A stretch of DNA of 64,000 nucleotides from Melanopsichium pennsylvanicum (lineage: Eukaryota > Basidiomycota > Ustilaginomycetes > Ustilaginales): NCBI GenBank assembly GCA_900208305.1, contig OAPG01000006.1, forward strand, positions 744,001-808,000. The letters run 5' to 3'. The translations under genes and the position numbers were made by a program. Below, one piece after another: positions 42,593 through 51,291 of this stretch. The notes under the pieces were generated by a model. That model did no database searches. It had not been told where the DNA came from and saw nothing but the letters and a program-made list of their open reading frames with translations. Within the stretch, counting starts at the first letter, position 1. Each line of letters begins with the position of its first letter.

Positions 42593-44884
42593 ATGCCGTC
42601 AACAGCCACAGATCTTCAGACCACACCGTCCGGATCCGGATCGTGGCACATCACACTCGACACACAGCCCTCTGAGCCTACCCTCTCAACCAACCCTAAT
42701 GATGGCGACGATTTTACCATGCGTGCCGTCCTAGCTGGTCTCCTCATCGGCTGCTTACTTGCATTCACCAACCTTTATCTCGGTCTGCAATCGGGTTGGA
42801 TCAGTATGATGTCCCTCCAAAGCTCTCTCCTCGGCTTTGCACTCTTCCGCATCATCCCACGTCACATCAATGTATCAGGTCGACGCTTTGTGCTCATGTC
42901 GTCCGCCTTCACACCACAGGAAAACGTGCTTGTACAGACAACAGCTGCAGCGGTGGGAGTCATGCCGCTGTCCGCAGGACTTGTGGGTGTGATCCCTGCA
43001 CTCAAGAAGCTCACCTGGGAAAAAGATGCAAGTGGACCGATCGACCTCGATTTCCTGCAGCTTTTAGGGTGGTGTTTTGCACTAGCATACTTTGGTGTCT
43101 TCTTTGCAAGCCCGCTGAGGGAGCCCATGATTGTCAAGGAGAAGCTCACTTTTCCAAGTGGTACGGCGACGGCTCAACTCATCGGAGTGCTGCATAACAA
43201 ACCACTCGTCGCACAACCACGCTCGACGCACGCAAACGGTCTTGGTGTGCGACCTAGGAGAGAATACTCGGTTGATCCTCAAGCCGGCCAAGACACGGAA
43301 AGATCAGCGTTGTTGAGCAATCAAGATCGTGCTCATAACGAAGCTGATGATAATGATGAGGAAGAGATCAGCAACAGCCAAGTCGACAGCTCTAAAGGGT
43401 GGAGGGCTCTAGCTTGGTCCTTTTCAGGCTCGGCCGGCTTTACCATCCTGTCATACTACATGCCTGTTCTATACGCTGTGCCGCTGTTCGACTTTCTCCC
43501 TCCCCATAATCTGGCATCAATGTGGGGATTCTGGTTCACACCTTCGCTCAACTACATTGGTCAAGGTATCATTATGGGGTTGCCAACCACCGTCAGCATG
43601 ACAGCTGGCGCCATTGTAGGATGGGCGGTGCTGAGTCCATTGGCAAAGTACAAAGGATGGGCACCTGGTCATCCTCTAGACTCGGAAGACGGAAGCAAAG
43701 GCTGGATTTTGTGGATCAGCTTGGCCATCATGTGTTCCGAAAGCATTGTTGGTCTCGCTGCCCTAGTAGCGAATAACGGCATTCGCAATCTTGGACACTT
43801 GGCATCCAGAAAGAAACGGCATGAGGATGACGATGAGGAAAACGACGACAACGCTAGCACTGCGGAAGGCACACATCTGACAGACGAATCCGATGCCGAC
43901 CATGAGCCGCCACATCGTCAAACTCCTAAAACATGGGTTATAGTTGGCCTGATCTTTTCCACACTGCTCGCCGTTATTCTGATCTACATGACTTTCGGTT
44001 CGCAAGGTATTTCGCCCTGGGCCACTTTGTTGGGAATCGTGCTAGCGTCGCTTTTTGCCATTCTCGGCGTGCGCGCTCTTGGAGAGACCGACCTGAACCC
44101 TGTCTCTGGCATCGGCAAGATATCTCAACTCATCTTTGCAATTGTACAACCTGGTAACGTTGTTGCCAACCTGATTGCAGGAGGTATCTCGGAAGCAGGC
44201 GCTATGCAGGCGGGCGACCTGATGCAGGATTATAAGACGGGTCATCTGGTAGGCGCTTCTCCTCGTTCCCAGTTCAAAGGTCAACTGATCGGAAGTAGCG
44301 TGGGTATTTTGGTGAGTAGCTTTGCTTTCAAGCTGTATACAAATACATATGAGATTCCAGGGCCACAATTTCCGGCACCGACAGCAGCGATTTGGTTGAA
44401 CCTAGCAAGGTTGGTCAACCATGGACATTTACCGGAGAAAGTGAGTGTGTTTATGATTGGTTTTGGTGGCGTGTTTGCGATTACGGGCATGATCAAGACG
44501 CTAGCAAGGAGCAAGGCATTACGAGAGGATGGGGAGGTGGGAACGAGTCTGGCAGGGAGGGTGACCAAATTGGTTCCAAGTGGAATTGCATTTGCTGTAG
44601 GCATGCTCAACACTCCCAATTTCTCACTGGCGAGACTGTTAGGTGGTGTGATCGCTCATTGGTACTACAAGCGACAAAAAGCAACAGGAAGAGCACAGCA
44701 AGCAAAAACGCCAGAAGCAGCAACAACAGCAGCACTGGCGGGTATCGGAATTATTATCGTGGCAAGCGGGTTTGTGTTAGGTGAGGGAGCAGCGAGTATC
44801 GTAACCTTGCTACTCAAGCAAAGCGGTGCTCAGGCATGGACGTGTGCAGGATGTCGTGGTGGATGTTCTGGCGGCTGCACATGA
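42593..44884 (+). CDS. OPT-family (YSL-like) transporter
   Basis: This single-exon 763-aa polytopic membrane protein has the OPT fold. The first helix block is FTMRAVLAGLLIGCLLAFTN followed by LYLGLQSGWISMMSLQSSLL, with later segments such as FPSGTATAQLIGVLH, LNYIGQGIIMGLPTTVSMTAG, ISEAGAMQAGDLMQDYKTGH and SGIAFAVGMLNTPNFS. I count about 14-16 hydrophobic segments. Two acidic cytosolic loops (around 235-265 and 410-450) separate them. YSL/OPT proteins import oligopeptides or metal-ligand complexes; the sequence does not decide which. The C-terminus ends in a short cysteine cluster, CAGCRGGCSGGC (C-x2-C-x3-C-x3-C), which could bind metal. It shares a promoter region with the PhyH gene. Confidence 0.93.
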   Translation: MPSTATDLQTTPSGSGSWHITLDTQPSEPTLSTNPNDGDDFTMRAVLAGLLIGCLLAFTNLYLGLQSGWISMMSLQSSLLGFALFRIIPRHINVSGRRFVLMSSAFTPQENVLVQTTAAAVGVMPLSAGLVGVIPALKKLTWEKDASGPIDLDFLQLLGWCFALAYFGVFFASPLREPMIVKEKLTFPSGTATAQLIGVLHNKPLVAQPRSTHANGLGVRPRREYSVDPQAGQDTERSALLSNQDRAHNEADDNDEEEISNSQVDSSKGWRALAWSFSGSAGFTILSYYMPVLYAVPLFDFLPPHNLASMWGFWFTPSLNYIGQGIIMGLPTTVSMTAGAIVGWAVLSPLAKYKGWAPGHPLDSEDGSKGWILWISLAIMCSESIVGLAALVANNGIRNLGHLASRKKRHEDDDEENDDNASTAEGTHLTDESDADHEPPHRQTPKTWVIVGLIFSTLLAVILIYMTFGSQGISPWATLLGIVLASLFAILGVRALGETDLNPVSGIGKISQLIFAIVQPGNVVANLIAGGISEAGAMQAGDLMQDYKTGHLVGASPRSQFKGQLIGSSVGILVSSFAFKLYTNTYEIPGPQFPAPTAAIWLNLARLVNHGHLPEKVSVFMIGFGGVFAITGMIKTLARSKALREDGEVGTSLAGRVTKLVPSGIAFAVGMLNTPNFSLARLLGGVIAHWYYKRQKATGRAQQAKTPEAATTAALAGIGIIIVASGFVLGEGAASIVTLLLKQSGAQAWTCAGCRGGCSGGCT

Positions 44885-45479
44885 TGCAACTCGGATACAG
44901 ACTTGATTCTAAAAAGAAAGCAAGCAACGGGACCATCTGGATAAGCTTTTGTATTTCATACCATGCTGCCATCTACATTACTGTTACTACTTCAGTACAG
45001 CCACGAAGAAAGTCTTGTAGACAGCGCAATGCAGATTGGCGCATAGAGGACCATACCTGAGATGATCGTTTGAGGTAAAGCATGCAAAATCTTGACTTGT
45101 ACTGCCTTTGAGCCGTACTAGTACAATTTATGAGGATAAAGAATAATTGGATCAAGCTTCAGCGTGATATTCCAGTTGCTGCGCTGAGATTTGGCCGACG
45201 GCAGAGTTTTTTTTGACAGATCAAAGGGAGTGTTGGGTCGTGGCAGTAAAACATTGGCGCTGCTTTTGATCAATAATAATGACATAATCGGTGCCTCGTT
45301 TCATCTTTTAATATCACACACATCACAGGCTGATCGGGGCCCGCCTACATGCTCGCTCTCTCAATATCAACTTAGCCTCTCGGTGTCTCCGACCTCCACA
45401 TCTTTTCCAACTTTGGCCACGCTCGTTGTGAACGGCTGAGCAACAACACCACACTAAGACGTCAAGCCGAACCCTTTGC
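44885..45479. other. OPT-TOP3 intergenic region
   Basis: This is 595 bp with a GTACTAGTAC palindrome near 45114 and a CA/CT-rich leader just before TOP3. No gene is seen. Confidence 0.5.
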
Positions 45480-48400
45480 ATGCCTTTGCTACCAAGAATA
45501 GCATTGGCACCATATGACTTTACTGCTGTTACTATCAGTCGCTTCTTTTATCATGCAAGAGCTTCTTTCATCGGCCAATATCAGCCACGCCCTTTCAATA
45601 CAAAGGGCTTGGAACGCATCCTCGGTAGATCACACTACGTCCTTACCCACCTCTTCTGTTCGGCAAGCACAACAACAGCTCGGTCGCTTCGATCAGCGAG
45701 TACCACCACTTCCGGCATGAGGATCCTCTGCGTGGCTGAGAAGCCCTCAATCGCAAAGAGCATAGCCAACATTCTCTCTCGCGGTCACCCTTCTAATAGA
45801 CCTGGAAAGGACAAGTTCTGTCGAAACTATGATTTCCAATACAAGATGCCTGGCGTACAAGGTATGGTCGATATGACCATGACCTCGGTTCGGGGTCACC
45901 TCACCAATGCCGACTTTGGCCCCGAGTACAAGGCTTGGCATTCATGTTCACCTGCCGACCTGTTTCAAGCTCCCATCACCACCAATCTCAGCGACGATGC
46001 CAAGTCCATCGGTACGAATCTTCGCATGGAGGCCAGGAACGCTGACGCCGTCATGATCTGGACCGATTGCGATCGAGAAGGTGAACACATTGGCAGTGAG
46101 ATTGTCACCGAGATACGCAAAGTCAAGCGCAACATTCGCGTCATGCGCGCTCGCTTCTCCGCTATCATCGACTCGCAGATTCATGCTGCTTGCCAGAATA
46201 CCGTCGATCTCGACTGGCGAGCCGCTGACGCGGTTGAATCGCGCATCCAGCTCGACCTCCGCATCGGCGCCGCTTTCTCGCGAATGCAGACGTTGGCGCT
46301 GCAAAATCGCATCCCTGCCCTTAACGAGGCGCGTCAGGTCATCAGTTACGGTCCTTGCCAGTTTCCGACGCTCGGTTTCGTGGTAGACAGATACACAAAA
46401 GTAACCCAATTCGTACCTGAGCCCTTCTGGCTGTTGCAGGTGCACAAGACTCGAAGCATGCACGGTGGTGATCCGTCCCCCAATGACACGCCAGACGAGA
46501 TCTGCAAGGTCGTCTTCAACTGGGATCGCGTCCATCTGTTCGACAAAAAAGCTGTTCAGATCTTTCGCGACCTGTGTCGTGCCGATCCTGATGCCACCGT
46601 CGAGACTGTCACCAACAAGCAGACCAAAAAATGGAAGCCCTATCCGCTCACCACTGTCGAGCTGCAAAAGTCTGGATCTCGTTTGCTGCGTCTCACACCC
46701 AAGCGCATCCTCGATATCGCCGAGTCACTGTACCAGAAGGGTTTCCTCTCCTATCCCAGAACCGAAACCGACCAATACGACAAGGACTTTGACTTCAACA
46801 GTCTGATCGCTAAACAGACCGCCGATGGCTCTTGGGGCAACATCGCACAACGCTTGCTGGACGGAACATTCGAACGTCCTCGTAATGGCAGGAATAATGA
46901 TAAAGCGCATCCGCCCATCCATCCCACCTCTCACGCCAATGGCCTTTCTGGTGACGACAAGCGAGTCTACGACTATGTCACGCGCCGTTTCCTCGCCAGC
47001 TGCTGGTCCGACGCCATCGGAAACCAGACCACTGTTGCCGTCAGCATAGCTGGCGAGAGATTCCACGCGTCGGGTCTTGTTATCCTTCAACGCAACTATC
47101 TTGAAGTCTTCATATACGACAAATGGGAAGGCACTCTTCTTCCTCCCTTCACTCAAGGCGAGGTCTTCCGTCCGACTAAATTCGAGATGAAACAAGGATC
47201 CACTTCACCTCCCAAACTTCTGACCGAGGCCGATCTGGTCAATCTGATGGACAAGAACGGCATCGGTACCGACGCGACGATCGCGGAACACATTGCCAAG
47301 GTTATTGAGAGACGGTACGTCATGTCAGTCAAAGAAGGCAAAACCACATACCTCGTGCCGTCTACGCTAGGCATTGGGCTGGTGGAAGGGTACAATCAGC
47401 TGAACCTCGAAAAGAGTCTGAGCAAGCCGCTGTTGAGGAGAGAAACAGAGTACAGAATGTCGCTCATATGTGCGGGTCAAAGGAGCAAGGCTGAGACGAT
47501 TGCGGAGAGCATTGAAGAGTATAGAGAAGTGTTTGCCTTGACCAACAGACAATTTGACAGAATTGCACGCACTGTCTTGCAGTACTTGACGGATCCGAAT
47601 GCGGGACAAGAGGCCAGGGCCGTGGAGTTGTTCGAAGGGGATGATGGTATGGAGAATGACGATGATGACGGTTTCGACAGCGATGGCGATGATGACATCG
47701 ACGGAGGAGGTGGTGGCGGCGGCCGAGCTGCTCCTCGCGGCCGTGGGCGTGGGCGTGGAAGAGCGGTAGCTAGCACGAGAGGCGCTCGGGGAGGTCGTGG
47801 CGGAGCAGCACCAGCAACAGCAGCAGCAACGCGAATTCCCCCGCGCCCACCACCAACATTCGACGGCCAGAACGACGATGACATTGCCATTCAGCCTCCT
47901 TCCCGAATCGATGCCACACGTACGGCCGCATCCGCTGCCCCTATCCACTCTCGACCCACCAGCGATCACGGCAACGACTCAAAGACATGCCAGTGCGGCG
48001 ATCCTGCGGTCGAACGAACAGTGAACAAAGAAGGACCGAATCAAGGACGTCGATTCTACACGTGTGCTAAACCTATGGGTGATCCCGGCAAATGCAACTT
48101 TTTTGACTGGGCCGACAATACAACGGTCGCCAATTTGAACAACTCTTCGAGAACTGTTGCTGCCAAACGACCCGCCTCTTATATTGATCGAGACACAGAC
48201 GAAGGCCGCGGCAGTGGTGGTGGCGGCAATGGGGGATGGTCAAGCAATATGCGAACCAACACTTTCACTTCTGCCAACGGCGCAAGGCGATGTGAATGTA
48301 ACCTGGAAGCGGAACGACGTAGCGTGACCAAAGCTGGGCCAAATCAGGGCAAATTCTTCTACACTTGTGGTCGAGAGAGTGCTCGATTGAGATGCAAGTA

Positions 48401-48752
48401 TTTCGAATGGAGCGATGAAGCACCGGCCATCCATAATGGCAGCCACACAGTGAGTGAAGGAGGAGGAGGAGGAGGTGGTAGTGGTAGTGGTATTGGATCT
48501 TGTTACAGGTGTGGACAACCGGGACACTGGGCTTCCGACTGTCCCAATCCTCCGCAACAGCAACAGAGGTACAACAATAGCTCCGGTCGTAATACTAACG
48601 ATCGCAGCTCGATCGAAAGTAGGGGTGCCAAACGGAAAAGAGGGAGCAGCAGAGGAGGAGGGAAAGGTGGATCAAAGACGGGTGGGAAAGATGACGGATG
48701 CTTCCGTTGCGGCAAGAAAGGCCATTGGTCGAGCGAGTGTCCAAATGGCTAA
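45480..48752 (+). CDS. TOP3: DNA topoisomerase III (TOP3A-type, type IA)
   Basis: This is a single exon of 1,090 aa. The TOPRIM domain begins MRILCVAEKPSIAKS at residue 80 and has the acidic triad region WTDCDREGEHIG. The catalytic tyrosine is in FLSYPRTETDQY (Y425). Decatenation-domain residues continue through DKNGIGTDATIAEHI. The C-terminal third has an acidic then Gly/Arg-rich linker, two GRF-type zinc fingers (starting at about 837 and 938: CQCG...RRFYTC, CECN...KFFYTC) and two CCHC knuckles (CYRCGQPGHWASDC, CFRCGKKGHWSSEC). It should dissolve recombination intermediates with Sgs1/BLM and Rmi1. ATG 45480 adds 79 Arg/Ser/Thr-rich, acid-poor residues before ATG 45717, so both mitochondrial and nuclear forms are possible, as known for human TOP3A. 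Confidence 0.95.
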   Translation: MPLLPRIALAPYDFTAVTISRFFYHARASFIGQYQPRPFNTKGLERILGRSHYVLTHLFCSASTTTARSLRSASTTTSGMRILCVAEKPSIAKSIANILSRGHPSNRPGKDKFCRNYDFQYKMPGVQGMVDMTMTSVRGHLTNADFGPEYKAWHSCSPADLFQAPITTNLSDDAKSIGTNLRMEARNADAVMIWTDCDREGEHIGSEIVTEIRKVKRNIRVMRARFSAIIDSQIHAACQNTVDLDWRAADAVESRIQLDLRIGAAFSRMQTLALQNRIPALNEARQVISYGPCQFPTLGFVVDRYTKVTQFVPEPFWLLQVHKTRSMHGGDPSPNDTPDEICKVVFNWDRVHLFDKKAVQIFRDLCRADPDATVETVTNKQTKKWKPYPLTTVELQKSGSRLLRLTPKRILDIAESLYQKGFLSYPRTETDQYDKDFDFNSLIAKQTADGSWGNIAQRLLDGTFERPRNGRNNDKAHPPIHPTSHANGLSGDDKRVYDYVTRRFLASCWSDAIGNQTTVAVSIAGERFHASGLVILQRNYLEVFIYDKWEGTLLPPFTQGEVFRPTKFEMKQGSTSPPKLLTEADLVNLMDKNGIGTDATIAEHIAKVIERRYVMSVKEGKTTYLVPSTLGIGLVEGYNQLNLEKSLSKPLLRRETEYRMSLICAGQRSKAETIAESIEEYREVFALTNRQFDRIARTVLQYLTDPNAGQEARAVELFEGDDGMENDDDDGFDSDGDDDIDGGGGGGGRAAPRGRGRGRGRAVASTRGARGGRGGAAPATAAATRIPPRPPPTFDGQNDDDIAIQPPSRIDATRTAASAAPIHSRPTSDHGNDSKTCQCGDPAVERTVNKEGPNQGRRFYTCAKPMGDPGKCNFFDWADNTTVANLNNSSRTVAAKRPASYIDRDTDEGRGSGGGGNGGWSSNMRTNTFTSANGARRCECNLEAERRSVTKAGPNQGKFFYTCGRESARLRCKYFEWSDEAPAIHNGSHTVSEGGGGGGGSGSGIGSCYRCGQPGHWASDCPNPPQQQQRYNNSSGRNTNDRSSIESRGAKRKRGSSRGGGKGGSKTGGKDDGCFRCGKKGHWSSECPNG

Positions 48753-51291
48753 ATATCACTTGGTTTTTGAAAGTCTGGCGTGGTTAATATCACATTGCGA
48801 GAATAGTCATGGTGATGTTGGTATTTTGAGGGGTGAGCCACATGACCATCAGGTCGGATATGACCACAGCTGTGGCCATAATAGTTGCTTGTATTGTGCT
48901 GGTTAAAGATCTGTGTGTATGTACTCGTATCAGAATTACAGCAACGACTGTGAGATGCTATACTTGTGACGAGGCACGAAAGAAAAGAAAGAAAAAAGAA
49001 AGAAAAAAGAAAGAAAAAAAAAGAGAGCTTGCTGCTCTGTCGGAAGAGAAAAGGGAGAGCAAGGTGAACCGGTACATCCGAAAGGACAGTATATTATCGT
49101 GCGGTTTGGACGACAGAACAAGATGATAATGATGAGTTTGGATATTTGAACAAATTTGTAAGGAGTGTTGAGATATTTGTTTGCGGAATGGTTTTTGGAT
49201 TTGAAACACAGCGGGGATTAAGGACTAGGTTAATCGTCGGAACAGACATGGCGCTAATTAAATTGAAAGCTATGGTAGAGAGAGAGTGCAACCACACCAC
49301 ATAATCGAGAAAGCAACAAGTTCTTCCCCATCACATACAGTGCAGTCTTTGTTTTGTTTGAATTTATGCGGGTGAACAGATTTTGAATTTCCAAACTCAG
49401 GAAAATGACACTTAAAAAGACCAAATTGCCGGTCAAGAACGGGTCGGAGACTCTTCCATTACCTGAAACAGGGCCAAAATGAACGTTGACTTCTATACCA
49501 CACTGTACCTGGTTTGTAGTAGTTAGCCTGCTCTTATCTTGTTGTGTTCGTAAAAGTTTGGAATCGAGTCGGACGATCAAGCCATAATTTTTTTTCCCAT
49601 TGCTGGCTCTCTCTGCTCGCCAACTGTAAGCTGCGGATCCGTCGTACCCCTTTTTTACCTTCACCCTTTTTGCTTTTTAATTTTTTATTTTTTTTTAAAT
49701 GACCCTTTCTTCCACCTTCTCGCGTGGTCCTGAGAGAGCGTATTATACGTAAACACGGGTTTGAACTGAACAAGAGTGTCCCTTGATGCTGCTGCAAATG
49801 ATCACCTTGATCTTTTCTCGTCGATCAATCATTCGCCTCCCTGGGAAGAGCAAATTATAATGGATTTCCAATCTGTAGGGTGTCGAAGAACCAATCTCGG
49901 CACACGATTCTGTAATGTGGCGACGGGACAGAAAATTAGTATCATGCGAAAAAGAAAAGAAGCGCAAGCTGCCGCTGTGGTACCTCGAATACAAACGGGA
50001 ATGGTGAATCCGGCAAATTTCTGGAAGAAAAATAAAAACCAAATGTCGTTTCTTCCGGAAAAGTTGAAAACCATGCAAGCAACTTTGCGTACAGAGTTGG
50101 GGACAAGAAGACAGTGGACGGGTTTGAGCGGGCTCAAAAAAAAATGGAAAAAGGTTGCTGTCATGAGAGTTTGCGGGCGAATGAGCGAGAGACGCTAGCC
50201 ACTGTTCTCTCATTGCCCCTTTCGCTTTGCTTCTCTCAAGGTCGAGCTGCACAGTCGGATGAAGCGCTTTGAGGACTTTTATTGACTCGCTCATCAGAGT
50301 GAGACAGACAGAGACAGAGAAGCTCAGTGTTGCTAAATTCTCTCACCTCACCGGCTCACCCGCACGCAAGCACAGGTAACGTACAGTAAAGTCGCTTTTT
50401 GGTAATTTCGCCTCAGCCGACAAATGTGTGTTGGGCTGAAAACATTAATAATCACAGCATCTAACTGCATGCTTCTTGGTGGGTAAAATATTAAATATTT
50501 TGACTCTATTTTGACTCGAAGGTGTAAGGGTGAGAGCTCGCCATCGTAATAATTGTAACTGTGCGATTTCATTGCGATACACACTCTGCAATCACACAAC
50601 AATTTTTTTTATTTACACCAATCACACATATACGCACATATACACACAAATACACACACACAATACTCTCTCTGTGTTCACGTACTGCGCTCTCGCCAAA
50701 CCAATCACAGAATCAATCTTGATTTTAATCTCATCCAAAGCTGTTACATTATCGGCCATCAATCGTGATTTTGTTTTTTGGTTGTGGTCGTTATCCATTC
50801 GCACCTCCTTCTCTCAACCATCCGCCGTCGCTTCATTTTACGTCTACCCTTTTACCACCTAAACAACAAGCTCGTGTAGCTTGAGGCAAACCCAATCGCG
50901 CATTCATCTCCATCCAACAATCGCAGAATCCTGCCAAACTCATAACACTCTCCCTCTACTGTACAATTGGTCGCACGTACCTCATTTGGAATCCTTCACC
51001 TCACCACTTCATTTTGCATTTGCCATCTTGCAAACATCCTTCCCATCGAGTCTATTGCTTTCGTCTCGATCTTCACGCCATCCACTACACCGCTCTCACC
51101 TGCCATCTCTTTCGATCGGAACTCGCAGTCAAACCGTATTTATCGCTCTTCCCCGGAGAGTCGTCCCTCAGAACAACTTGCCTTGTCAACGTAGAGGCGT
51201 TCGCTTACACGCCAAAGCACGCTGCATGTAGCTAGCCGCGCTCATACTGCTGTTCATATATCATCATTCGAGAGCATCTCAACGATATATC
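48753..51291. other. 2.5-kb intergenic region, TOP3 to bHLH gene
   Basis: Most of this is low-complexity A/T-rich DNA. It has a GAAA-rich purine tract (48976-49026), T-runs (49664-49700), CA-rich stretches (50630-50665) and a long CA/CT-rich leader (50800-51290). A 113-codon basic ORF from ATG 49860 is not recognised and is not called. No RNA gene is seen. Confidence 0.55.
48976..49026. repeat. purine-rich (GAAA)n-like tract
   Basis: Imperfect GAAA/GAAAAA units, all purine on the plus strand, about 220 bp after TOP3. Confidence 0.8.

Noticed and set aside
49860..50198. 113-codon Lys/Arg-rich ORF in the TOP3-bHLH gap
   Set aside because: No recognisable motif, weak context and an overlapping opposite-strand ORF of the same size; chance is the simpler explanation.
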